Origin: Flavobacterium fontis
GTDB lineage: Bacteria > Bacteroidota > Bacteroidia > Flavobacteriales > Flavobacteriaceae
Direction of reading: 5' to 3'
Assembly (NCBI RefSeq): GCF_900129405.1
Contig: NZ_FQVQ01000001.1
Span: forward strand, 310,001-374,000
DNA: 64,000 bases
The notes under the pieces were generated by a model. It was not told the DNA's origin, ran no database searches, and saw only the letters and a list, made by a program, of their open reading frames with translations. Below, piece after piece: positions 53,124 to 61,295 of the stretch. How positions within the stretch are numbered: position 1 is the stretch's first letter; every line of letters starts with the position of its first letter. Both the position numbers and the translations under genes were made by a program.

Positions 53124-53506
53124 CGTAGTGCGTAGCGCTGCCCTTGGGTTGTACCGGAATCCCCAATTGGGATCACGCGAGTAATCCCGCTGCTTTTGAA
53201 GGGTTTTTTGGATACAAAAAGGGCGTAGTGCGTAGCGCTGCCCTTGGGTTGTACCGGATTCCTAAATGGGGATCACGCGAGTAATCCCGTTACGGGGGAT
53301 TACGTAAGTAATCCCGCTGCTTTTGAAGGGTTTTTTGGATACAAAAAGGGCGTAGTGCGTAGCGCTGCCCTTGGGTTGTACCGGATTCCTAAATGGGGAT
53401 CACGCGAGTAATCCCGTTACGGGGGATTACGTAAGTAATCCCGCTGCTTTTGAAGGGTTTTCTGGATACAAAAAGGGCATAGTGCGTAGCGCTGCCCTTG
53501 GGTTGC
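53091..53506. repeat. Tandem array of four hairpin-rich repeat units behind tRNA-Ser
   Basis: A core of about 65 bp starting TGCTTTTGAAGGGTTTT begins at 53091, 53191, 53318 and 53445. Full unit lengths are 100, 127 and 127 bp, and the last unit is partial. Each core ends with GGGC...AGTGCGTAGCGCT-GCCC, which can fold into a hairpin. The spacers hold further stems: GGGATCAC GCGA GTAATCCC with one mismatch, and in the 127-bp units a perfect GGGATTAC GTAA GTAATCCC. Copies are almost identical (single changes such as TTTTTT to TTTTCT in copy 4), indicating recent duplication. The short frames through it are not genes. Confidence 0.85.
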
Positions 53507-53612
53507 AAGGTTTAACTCGGATTCATTTTTATCACTAAGTAAAAGTTACTGAAATAAATGGTATGAGACCGACACAACTCAGCCTAAGTGGTTTAAGGGC
53601 TTTCGTGAAAAA
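53507..53612. other. Short intergenic stretch with no recognised feature
   Basis: AT-rich sequence between the repeat array and the hepT stop. I see no tRNA, clear hairpin terminator or coding signal. Confidence 0.5.
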
Positions 53613-53948
53613 CTATTCTGGTAAAAGATTTTCAATTTCGCTTTTTAAGAGAGGAAGATTATTGATTACAATTCCCCAAATCACATCGTCTGAAATTTCA
53701 TCATATCCATGAATTATTTTATTTCTCGCGTCAACAATTTTTCTTGAATTTGAAATTGTAATCTCGGGATTCACTTTCAATATTCTACTCATAGCTTCCC
53801 CAATAATTTCAATATTCCTCTCAACAGCTCGTTTTGTTTTTAAATCTTCATGATATTGTTGAAAATCCTTGCCGTTTGGAAAATAACTTTCAATTTCCTC
53901 AATGGAAGATTTTATATCGAACAGCCAAGCAAAAATATAATCATCCAT
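53613..53948 (-). CDS. hepT: HepT-like ribonuclease toxin (DUF86)
   Basis: 111 residues, all-helical HEPN fold. The catalytic RX4HXY motif is intact: Arg75, His80 and Tyr82 in ARNKIIHGY. In characterised HepT/MntA pairs the toxin is an RNase that is silenced when MntA adds AMP to the Tyr. It overlaps the mntA gene by 8 bp on the same strand. AT content is higher than in the neighbours, consistent with an acquired module. Confidence 0.9.
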   Translation of the reverse strand: MDDYIFAWLFDIKSSIEEIESYFPNGKDFQQYHEDLKTKRAVERNIEIIGEAMSRILKVNPEITISNSRKIVDARNKIIHGYDEISDDVIWGIVINNLPLLKSEIENLLPE

Positions 53949-54240
53949 AAATCAATTGCTTATTTTTTTCGATTGCCCTTTTGAAATAAGGATTTTTTAT
54001 CGCTTTTTCTTCAATTAAATCGATTGGTCTTTTCAAGCTGTCCTCAAGAGAAAACTTCAGGTCAAAATAATTATCAGCGTAATCTAGTAACTCGATATCA
54101 TTGAAATCAACAATTAAATCGATATCACTTTCTTCGTTAAACTGATCTGTTAAAATTGAACCAAAAGCATACAAACGCTTTACGTTGTGTGTTTTGCAAA
54201 GCAACTTTATCAGTTCAATATTTTTATAAATTAAAATCAT
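53941..54240 (-). CDS. mntA: MntA-like minimal nucleotidyltransferase antitoxin
   Basis: 99 residues. The nucleotidyltransferase motif GSX10DXD is intact: Gly27-Ser28 in FGSILTDQFNEESDIDL, with Asp39 and Asp41. It would AMPylate the HepT Tyr and neutralise it. The gene lies upstream of hepT. A TATTTTTG -7-like sequence lies at 54246-54253 on the minus strand, directly before its ATG. Confidence 0.9.
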   Translation of the reverse strand: MILIYKNIELIKLLCKTHNVKRLYAFGSILTDQFNEESDIDLIVDFNDIELLDYADNYFDLKFSLEDSLKRPIDLIEEKAIKNPYFKRAIEKNKQLIYG

Positions 54241-54348
54241 TAATTCAAAAATACAAAATAGCAGTTAATTCACATCGTTTAATTACACACAATCCATCGT
54301 GGGCTTGCTAATTTTTTGTGTAGTTTTGTACACACTAATGGCAGCGCC

Positions 54349-55071
54349 TTGAAAAAGTTTTGGACGTATTTATGTTGGGGAATTTTTGGATTCCTATTGC
54401 CCTTTTCGCTAGAAGCACAAGAGGAGCAACCGCTTGAGCCTGAAATCAAGGTGGTAGATTCCTTGTATCGCGAAGATCAATTTTATTTTACCTTTACCTA
54501 CAACACGGCTGGAAATTTGGACGGACTATCCCAGAAAAAATTCTCCCCAGGAATCGGAATTGGATTTTTACGCGATATGCCTATCAATAAAGCGCGAACC
54601 TATGCCGTTGCTTTGGGTTTAGGGTATAGCTTGGCCGTGTATAATCACAATTTGTACCAGTACCCAAACCCTACTCCTAATGGCACGGCCTATACTTATG
54701 AGCTGATTTCTGGGGATACTTTTTTCCAACGCAATCGCCTTACACAACATTTTATTGAAGTGCCTTTGGAATTTCGTTGGCGGGCTTCAACGCTAAGTAG
54801 TCATAAGTTTTGGCGCATTTATACCGGCTTTAAAGTGAGTTACCTCCTAGCCGATACCTATCGTTTTCAAAATGACGTGCAATCGGTTACCTTTCGCAAC
54901 AATCCCGATTTGAACAAACTATTATACGGCTGTTACTTGACAGCAGGGTGGAATACATGGAATCTTTACCTGTATTATGGTCTAAATGCCTTATACAAAA
55001 GTGCGGAAGTCAATGGTGTGCCAATGAATTTGCGGAATTTGAATATCGGACTTCAATTTTACATCCTATAA
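54349..55071 (+). CDS. porT: PorT-like component of the type IX secretion system
   Basis: About 240 residues. A signal peptide (LCWGIFGFLLPFSLEAQ) is followed by a beta-rich body: SLYREDQFYFTFTYN, FSPGIGIGFLRDMPINKART, EVPLEFRWRAST, FWRIYTGFKVSYL and the C-terminal LNIGLQFYIL. This matches my memory of PorT/SprT, an outer-membrane barrel protein needed for T9SS and gliding. There is no in-frame ATG at the front. A TAGTTTTG -7 element lies at 54321-54328, so the TTG at 54349 (LKKFWTYL) is the most likely start. A 4-codon ATG frame (54338) ends on the TGA overlapping that TTG. The other T9SS genes are not in the window. Confidence 0.78.
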   Translation: MKKFWTYLCWGIFGFLLPFSLEAQEEQPLEPEIKVVDSLYREDQFYFTFTYNTAGNLDGLSQKKFSPGIGIGFLRDMPINKARTYAVALGLGYSLAVYNHNLYQYPNPTPNGTAYTYELISGDTFFQRNRLTQHFIEVPLEFRWRASTLSSHKFWRIYTGFKVSYLLADTYRFQNDVQSVTFRNNPDLNKLLYGCYLTAGWNTWNLYLYYGLNALYKSAEVNGVPMNLRNLNIGLQFYIL

Positions 55072-55671
55072 CCACGCATACCAAAACACCACTTGAGGGA
55101 TAACACCACAAGTATACCCGACCATTAACTCCAAACTGGTATGCGCTTTCATATACAAACGCGAAGAGGCGATCAATCCCGAGAGTAAAAATAGACTCGC
55201 TATGGTATACAGGATATTGATTTGAAAATGAACGCTGAGTCCGATCACAAAAAAAGTCAGTGCACTAATCGCGACCATGTGTATGCTTGCCTTGAATCGA
55301 ATGTACAACAAGAGAAAAACAATAAACGTACTTACAAATCCGCCCAAAAAGAAAAAGTATAGTTCGGGAAAGCGCTCTATCGTAATGCTTTTTTGGATCA
55401 AAATATAGGTTAGCACCATTTGCATGACCAAAGGAATTTTTCGTTGCTGTACCTCCGACATCATAATGGAATCTACTTTCCCAAAGGTGCGTAAAAGATA
55501 AAAGAACGATAGCGGCAAGAAAAAGGTAATAATGACGACCTGAAACAACAACAAAAAGTACTGTTCTTGCGAATAAAAGCGTTCGCTAAAAGCAATATAA
55601 ACCAGACATCCCAAAAGCGGAATGAAAATGGGGTGGAAGAGGTAGGAAAAAAAAGGAAGTATTTTTTTCAC
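55066..55671 (-). CDS. Integral membrane protein with PAP2-like C-terminal motif
   Basis: 201 residues, about six membrane segments, starting MKKILPFFSYLFHPIFIP. The end, SRLYMKAHTSLELMVGYTCG, resembles the last PAP2 phosphatase motif (SR, then H, then an acidic residue), but the first Lys/Arg-rich motif is not evident. Phosphatase activity is therefore doubtful. It lies 26 bp downstream of rpoN in the same operon and overlaps porT by 6 bp tail to tail. Confidence 0.7.
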   Translation of the reverse strand: MKKILPFFSYLFHPIFIPLLGCLVYIAFSERFYSQEQYFLLLFQVVIITFFLPLSFFYLLRTFGKVDSIMMSEVQQRKIPLVMQMVLTYILIQKSITIERFPELYFFFLGGFVSTFIVFLLLYIRFKASIHMVAISALTFFVIGLSVHFQINILYTIASLFLLSGLIASSRLYMKAHTSLELMVGYTCGVIPQVVFWYAWL

Positions 55672-55697
55672 AAGTCGGTTGTCATTAGGTAGTACTC

Positions 55698-57164
55698 CTA
55701 AATTTTCTTTCGCATACGCGCCACAGGAATGTCCAACTGTTCCCGGTATTTGGCAATCGTACGACGGGCAATAGGGTAGCCTTTTTCTTTTAATATTTCT
55801 GCCAATTGATCATCGGGTAAGGGTTTGCTTTTGTCCTCTTCTTCGATGACGGTTTTCAGGATTTTTTTGATTTCCAAAGTAGAAACATCTTCACCTTGGT
55901 CGTTTTTCATGGCCTCTGAAAAGAATTCTTTGATCAATTTGGTTCCGTAAGGTGTTTCTACATATTTGCTGTTGGCCACGCGCGAAACGGTAGAAATATC
56001 CAAGCCCACCATATCGGCAATGTCTTTCAAAATCATGGGTTTGATTTTCAATTCATCGCCTTCCAAAAAGTAATCGTATTGAAAATGCATGATCGCATTC
56101 ATCGTAACAAATAGGGTTTCTTGCCGCTGTTTTATGGCATCAATAAACCATTTGGCCGAATCCAATTTTTGTTTAATGAACTGCACGGCGTCTTTTTGTG
56201 CCGCGGATTTATCCCGGGAATCCTTGTAGGTTTGCAACATTTCTTGATAGTCGCGGGAAACGTGAAGCGTAGGGGCATTTCGACCGTTTAAGGTCAATTC
56301 AAGTTCGCCATCGACTACGCGAATCATAAAGTCTGGCACAATATTTTCAGTAACTCGACTGCCTGAAAAGCTTCCTCCCGGTTTGGGATTTAATTTCTCG
56401 ATTTCGGAGATAGCTTTTTTTAATTGGTCCTGACTGATGCTATATTTTGTAAGTAATTTTTCGTAATGTTTTTTGGTGAATGCGTCAAACTGCTCGTCGA
56501 TGATGCGTGTGGCCAAAGCAATCGACTCCGTAGGGGTTTTATGTTTCAACTGTAATAACAGACATTCTTGTAAATCACGCGCGCCTACTCCTGAAGGTTC
56601 CAACTCGTGAATGATGGATTTAAGGATGCGCTCGACGGTTTTTTCATCGGTGTAAATCCCTTGTGTAAAGGCCATATCGTCGACCATATCTTGAATACTT
56701 CGGCGAAGGTATCCATCGTCATCAATCGAACCCACCACAAACTCGGCTACCTCCATTTCGGTATCATTCAAAATAAAGGTTTGCAATTGATTCAGTAAAT
56801 CTTGGTGAAAACTAACCGCTGCTGCCAAGGGAGATTCGCGATCGTCATCGTCGTCGCTGTAGTTGTTGGCCGCCAATTTATAGTCGGGAATTTCATCGTC
56901 GCTGAGGTATTCATCGATATTTATATCGTCGGCTTCAATCGATTCGTTTCCATCGTATTCATCGTAATCGTCTTGCGAATCAAACTCCTCTTTTTCATAC
57001 AATTCCTCTTGATCCGTGCTCCCTTCTAGGGCCGGATTTTCTACTAATTCTTCTTTTAAACGTTGTTCAAAAGCTTGGGTCGGCAACTGAATCAGTTTCA
57101 TCAACTGAATCTGCTGCGGGGACAGTTTTTGTGAGAGTTTAAATTGAAGGTTTTGTTTTAACAT
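55698..57164 (-). CDS. rpoN: RNA polymerase sigma-54 factor
   Basis: 488 residues. Region I is Gln/Leu-rich (QFKLSQKLSPQQIQLMKLIQ). Region II is unusually acidic (about 53-108, many Asp/Glu). The core-binding domain and helix-turn-helix follow (DIADMVGLDISTVSRVAN). The RpoN box ARRTIAKYRE is at 466-475. It directs transcription from -24/-12 promoters with AAA+ activators; none is in the window. It lies 53 bp after asnS, the gap holding a heptamer repeat. Confidence 0.96.
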   Translation of the reverse strand: MLKQNLQFKLSQKLSPQQIQLMKLIQLPTQAFEQRLKEELVENPALEGSTDQEELYEKEEFDSQDDYDEYDGNESIEADDINIDEYLSDDEIPDYKLAANNYSDDDDDRESPLAAAVSFHQDLLNQLQTFILNDTEMEVAEFVVGSIDDDGYLRRSIQDMVDDMAFTQGIYTDEKTVERILKSIIHELEPSGVGARDLQECLLLQLKHKTPTESIALATRIIDEQFDAFTKKHYEKLLTKYSISQDQLKKAISEIEKLNPKPGGSFSGSRVTENIVPDFMIRVVDGELELTLNGRNAPTLHVSRDYQEMLQTYKDSRDKSAAQKDAVQFIKQKLDSAKWFIDAIKQRQETLFVTMNAIMHFQYDYFLEGDELKIKPMILKDIADMVGLDISTVSRVANSKYVETPYGTKLIKEFFSEAMKNDQGEDVSTLEIKKILKTVIEEEDKSKPLPDDQLAEILKEKGYPIARRTIAKYREQLDIPVARMRKKI

Positions 57165-57173
57165 GAAGATGAA

Positions 57174-57201
57174 GTTTCAGGTTTCAGGTTTCAGGTTTCA
57201 A
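57174..57201. repeat. Short tandem repeat, four 7-bp units
   Basis: GTTTCAG occurs three times and then GTTTCAA, head to tail, in the 53-bp gap between asnS and rpoN, 10 bp from the rpoN start codon. Confidence 0.9.
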
Positions 57202-57217
57202 GTTGTTCAAAAAACGA

Positions 57218-58651
57218 TTAAAATTCGGCGTTTTGTGGAGTTCTTGGGAATGGAATCACGTCGCGGATGTTTGTCATTCCCGTTACAAATAAGACCAAAC
57301 GCTCAAAGCCTAAGCCAAAGCCCGAGTGGATAGCGGTTCCGAAACGGCGGGTATCCAAATACCACCATAATTCTTCTTCGGGAATGCCTAATGCGTTCAT
57401 TTTTTCGATCAACACATCCAAACGTTCCTCTCGTTGTGATCCACCCACAATTTCGCCAATGCCTGGGAATAAAATATCCATAGCGCGTACCGTTTGTCCG
57501 TCTTCATTCAAACGCATGTAGAACGCTTTTATTTTGGCGGGATAATCAAACAAGATCACGGGCGATTTGAAGTGTTTTTCCACCAAATAACGTTCGTGTT
57601 CACTTTGTAAATCGGCTCCCCATTCTTCAATGAGGTATTGGAATTTTTTGTTTTTATTCGGTTTCGAATTTTTCAAAATGTCTATCGCCTCGGTATATGA
57701 AATTCGAATAAAATTATTTTCCAAGACAAAGTTCAATTTCTCCAACAAAGCCATTTCACTGCGTTCGGCTTGGGGTTTGTTTTTTTCTTCATCGATCAAA
57801 CGTTGTTCCAAGAATTTCAAATCATCGGCACAGTTTTCCATTGTATATTTGATCACATAGCGAATGAAATCTTCGGCCAAATCCATGTTGTCGTTCAAAT
57901 CGTTGAAGGCCACTTCGGGTTCGATCATCCAAAATTCCGCCAAGTGACGTGAGGTGTTTGAATTCTCCGCACGGAATGTTGGACCAAAAGTATACACCTG
58001 ACCTAATGCCATGGCATACGTTTCTGCTTCTAATTGACCCGAAACCGTGAGGTTGGTTTCACGACCAAAGAAATCTTCTTTAAAGTTCACTTTGCCGTCT
58101 TCTGTGCGTGGTGTGCCATCAAAAGGTAAAGCCGATACGCGGAACATTTCACCCGCACCTTCGGCATCACTTCCCGTAATAATGGGCGCATTGAAGTAGA
58201 AAAATCCTTTTTCATTGAAATATTTGTGAACCGCATAGGCCAATACCGAGCGCACACGCATAACAGCACTAAAAGTGTTGGTGCGTACGCGTAAGTGGGC
58301 ATTTTCGCGTAAAAACTCAAGGGAATGTTTTTTAGGTTGTATCGGATATTTCTCCGCATCCGAATCGCCTAAAATTTCTAGCTTGGTTACTTGGATTTCG
58401 TATTTCTGTCCCGACCCTTGGCTTTCTACCAATGTACCTTGGATGTCTAGAGCTGCTGAGGTCGTAATGCGTTTCAAAGTAGCTTCAGGCGTATTTTCAA
58501 AATCAACCACACATTGAATATTGTGTATCGTCGAACCGTCGTTCAAAGCAATGAATTGTTTGTTGCGAAAGGTTCTCACCCAACCACGAGTGGCCACTGC
58601 TATGCCGCCTTTTTCACTTTCTAATAAGGCCTTAATCTTTGAATATTTCAT
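57218..58651 (-). CDS. asnS: Asparaginyl-tRNA synthetase
   Basis: 477 residues. An N-terminal OB-fold anticodon-binding domain ([20 protein letters not shown]) precedes the class II core: motif 2 [17 protein letters not shown] and motif 3 [15 protein letters not shown]. The FRAENSNT and PFPRT features separate it from AspRS. It lies 36 bp after the MMPL gene and before rpoN. Confidence 0.96.
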   Translation of the reverse strand: MKYSKIKALLESEKGGIAVATRGWVRTFRNKQFIALNDGSTIHNIQCVVDFENTPEATLKRITTSAALDIQGTLVESQGSGQKYEIQVTKLEILGDSDAEKYPIQPKKHSLEFLRENAHLRVRTNTFSAVMRVRSVLAYAVHKYFNEKGFFYFNAPIITGSDAEGAGEMFRVSALPFDGTPRTEDGKVNFKEDFFGRETNLTVSGQLEAETYAMALGQVYTFGPTFRAENSNTSRHLAEFWMIEPEVAFNDLNDNMDLAEDFIRYVIKYTMENCADDLKFLEQRLIDEEKNKPQAERSEMALLEKLNFVLENNFIRISYTEAIDILKNSKPNKNKKFQYLIEEWGADLQSEHERYLVEKHFKSPVILFDYPAKIKAFYMRLNEDGQTVRAMDILFPGIGEIVGGSQREERLDVLIEKMNALGIPEEELWWYLDTRRFGTAIHSGFGLGFERLVLFVTGMTNIRDVIPFPRTPQNAEF

Positions 58652-58687
58652 GATTATTTCTTGATTTTCGAGTAGGACAAATATACT

Positions 58688-61108
58688 TTAATTCTTTTTT
58701 TCTTCGAGGGCATCCAATTCTTCATCGGTATGTTCCAAAATGTCGATGGTCGGTTCGATAAACTCTTGCTCGTTGGCCAAGGTTTTGTTCAACGACAACA
58801 CCAAAGAGGGCAGCAATACCAAATTGGACAACATTCCAAAACAAAGGGTAATAGCCACCAATCCACCGAGGGCTACAGTACCCCCAAAACCGGAGAGCAT
58901 GAAAACCGAAAACCCAAAAAACAGGACAATCGAGGTGTAAAACATACTGATTCCAGCATCATCAAAAGTGGCAAAAACTGATTTTTTAATTTTCCAATCG
59001 TTACGTGACAGTTCCAATCGGTATTGTGCCAAAAAGCGTAAGGTGTCATCAACCGACATTCCAAAAGCTATACCAAACACCAACAACGTAGAAGGCTTCA
59101 ACGGAATGCCCAAAAAGCCCATCAACCCTGCGGTCATCAATAATGGAAGAAGATTCGGAATGATGGCTACCAACACCATTTTGAACGAACGGAACATAAT
59201 CGCAACCAATCCTCCAGTGAGGAAAAAGGCAAACAATAACGACGACAAAAGATTGTCCAAAAGGTAGTTGGTTCCTTTTTGAAAAACCGAAGCGCGTCCT
59301 GTAATCACCACATTATAGCGCTCTTTGGGAAAAAGTTTGTCGGTTTTTTGACGAATCTGCTGTTCGATTCCCGGCATTTTTTCTCCCGTTTCGTCCTTGA
59401 TAAAGGTGGTTATGCGCGCAATCGATTTGTCGTCACTCAAGTAACTTTTAAACAGATTTTCATTTTTCCCTTTGGCGGTATTTTTAATATAAGTGGCTAT
59501 GAAAGGCTCCTCCTGTGCGGTGGGCAACTGAAAATAATCAGGATTTCCGTTGTAATAGGCTTGCTTAGCATATTTGGCTACACTGACAATTGAAAGCGGT
59601 TTGGACAAATCAGGGATGTCGGTGAGCGTTTTTTCCAACTCTTCCAAACGACGGAGATTGGTGGCACGCAAGGCACCGTTTTTCCGTTTGGTATCTATCA
59701 TAATTTCCAGCGGCATCACCCCGTCAAATTCTTTTTCAAAAAAACGAATATCCTCAAAGAAGGCTGTTTTCTTGGGCATGTCTTCAATGATACTTCCCGA
59801 AATTTTGATTTCATAAATCCCGATAATGCCAAAAATCAAAAGGATAATAGAAACCATGTAAACACTCAGTCGGTTGTACTTGACGGTATTGACGATCCAC
59901 ACAAAAAAACCGGTGAGGTATTCGCGTTCAAGGTGCCCCAAATGCCTCGGAATAGGCGCTGGGATGTAACTAAAGAAAATAGGAATCAGCAACAGACTCA
60001 GCACATACACCGCAATAATGTTGATCGTTGTAAGCACACCAAATTCTTGTAAGAGCACATTGTTGGTGGCAATAAACGTGGCAAAACCCACAGCGGTTGT
60101 AATATTGGTCATCAAGGTGGCGGTCCCCGTCTTGGTGATTACCCGTTGCAATGCCTTGGCTTTGTTGGCGTGTTTGTAATATTCTTGATGGTATTTGTTG
60201 ATGAAAAAAATACAATTGGGAATCCCAATCACAATCATCAAAGTAGGTACCAGCGCTGTGAGCACCGTGATTTCGTACCCCATTGCCCCCATAATCCCAA
60301 AAGACCACATAACCCCAATAATCACAATGATCATAGAGATTAATGTTGCCCGAAATGATCGGAAAAAGAAGAAGAAAATCAATGACGTTATCAACAATGC
60401 CGCTCCAATGAACAGTCCAATTTCGTCGGTGATGGTTTTCGAATTGTACGAGCGAATGTAAGGCATGCCCGATACCCGAAGATCGACACCCGTGGCTTGT
60501 TCAAACTGATTAATTTTATCCGAAAAACGTCCGAGGATATAGTCTTTACGCGCTTTGGTGTTGACCAATTCCTTTTTCATATACACCACCGATCGCAGTG
60601 TACTTTTGTCTTTACTGTACAATAATCCTTCGTAAAAAGGCAAACGCTGCGTCAATTCGGCACGGGCTTGTTTCAAGTACGCTTCGTCTTTTAGCTGGGT
60701 TTTATTCACAAAAGGGGCCAATTCAAATTGGGCCAAGGAATCATTTTTGCGAAGGATTTTAAGGTTCTCCAACGAAAGTACAAGTCCGATTTCGGGGTCT
60801 TTCGCCAAATTCGCCATCAAAGTCGTATAGGCTTCAAAAACCTTGGGCGTAAACAATTTAGGGTCTTTTGAACCGATGACAATTACATTTCCTTCTTCCC
60901 CAAAAACCTTTAGAAATTGGTTATAGTCCAAATTAACCTGGTCGGTTGCTGGAATCAAGTTGGCCTCGGTATTCGAAAATCGAATGTGTTTCCATTGCAT
61001 AGCCAATACGACCGTCAATAAGACAATCCCAAAAATAAATCCCAAACGGTTTCTTAGGATGATGCGAGCAATTATTTCCCAAAATCCAATGCCGAGTAAT
61101 TTTTTCAT
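58688..61108 (-). CDS. MMPL/RND-superfamily membrane protein with sterol-sensing-like domains
   Basis: 806 residues from the ATG at 61108; a TTG at 61129 would add seven. The topology is 1+5 and 1+5 membrane segments with two periplasmic loops, half the loop size of AcrB-type pumps. The second half has VFGIAFGMSVDDTLRFLAQY with the acidic pair expected of energised MMPL transporters. The first half has LVPTLMIVIGIPNCIFFINKY instead, where the acidic pair is missing. The substrate is unknown; lipid or hopanoid transport is typical of the family. It is first in the MMPL-asnS-rpoN series. Confidence 0.85.
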   Translation of the reverse strand: MKKLLGIGFWEIIARIILRNRLGFIFGIVLLTVVLAMQWKHIRFSNTEANLIPATDQVNLDYNQFLKVFGEEGNVIVIGSKDPKLFTPKVFEAYTTLMANLAKDPEIGLVLSLENLKILRKNDSLAQFELAPFVNKTQLKDEAYLKQARAELTQRLPFYEGLLYSKDKSTLRSVVYMKKELVNTKARKDYILGRFSDKINQFEQATGVDLRVSGMPYIRSYNSKTITDEIGLFIGAALLITSLIFFFFFRSFRATLISMIIVIIGVMWSFGIMGAMGYEITVLTALVPTLMIVIGIPNCIFFINKYHQEYYKHANKAKALQRVITKTGTATLMTNITTAVGFATFIATNNVLLQEFGVLTTINIIAVYVLSLLLIPIFFSYIPAPIPRHLGHLEREYLTGFFVWIVNTVKYNRLSVYMVSIILLIFGIIGIYEIKISGSIIEDMPKKTAFFEDIRFFEKEFDGVMPLEIMIDTKRKNGALRATNLRRLEELEKTLTDIPDLSKPLSIVSVAKYAKQAYYNGNPDYFQLPTAQEEPFIATYIKNTAKGKNENLFKSYLSDDKSIARITTFIKDETGEKMPGIEQQIRQKTDKLFPKERYNVVITGRASVFQKGTNYLLDNLLSSLLFAFFLTGGLVAIMFRSFKMVLVAIIPNLLPLLMTAGLMGFLGIPLKPSTLLVFGIAFGMSVDDTLRFLAQYRLELSRNDWKIKKSVFATFDDAGISMFYTSIVLFFGFSVFMLSGFGGTVALGGLVAITLCFGMLSNLVLLPSLVLSLNKTLANEQEFIEPTIDILEHTDEELDALEEKKN

Positions 61109-61295
61109 AGGCGCAAAAAAGGTGTGCAAAGGTAGTGAAAAGCGTTGAAAACAAACGGAGAAGGACGGAATCTTTTCCTGCGAATAAAGTGGTTCCTTTT
61201 TTTATTTTTGGAAAAAGAATCGCAACCTTTACGAAAACAAACTTCAAGAAATTACCCTACTTTTGTTAACCAAGTGACACAACAAGTTTGCCCTT

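Noticed and set aside
52670..53184. Open frames of 74-168 codons across tRNA-Ser and the repeats on both strands
   Set aside because: They read through a tRNA gene and repeat units. Such frames are familiar false annotations antisense to tRNA-Ser in flavobacteria.
53091..53506. Possible CRISPR array because of regular direct repeats
   Set aside because: Repeats are ~65 bp with spacers that are themselves repeated and hairpin-forming, not unique 30-40 bp spacers. No cas genes are nearby.
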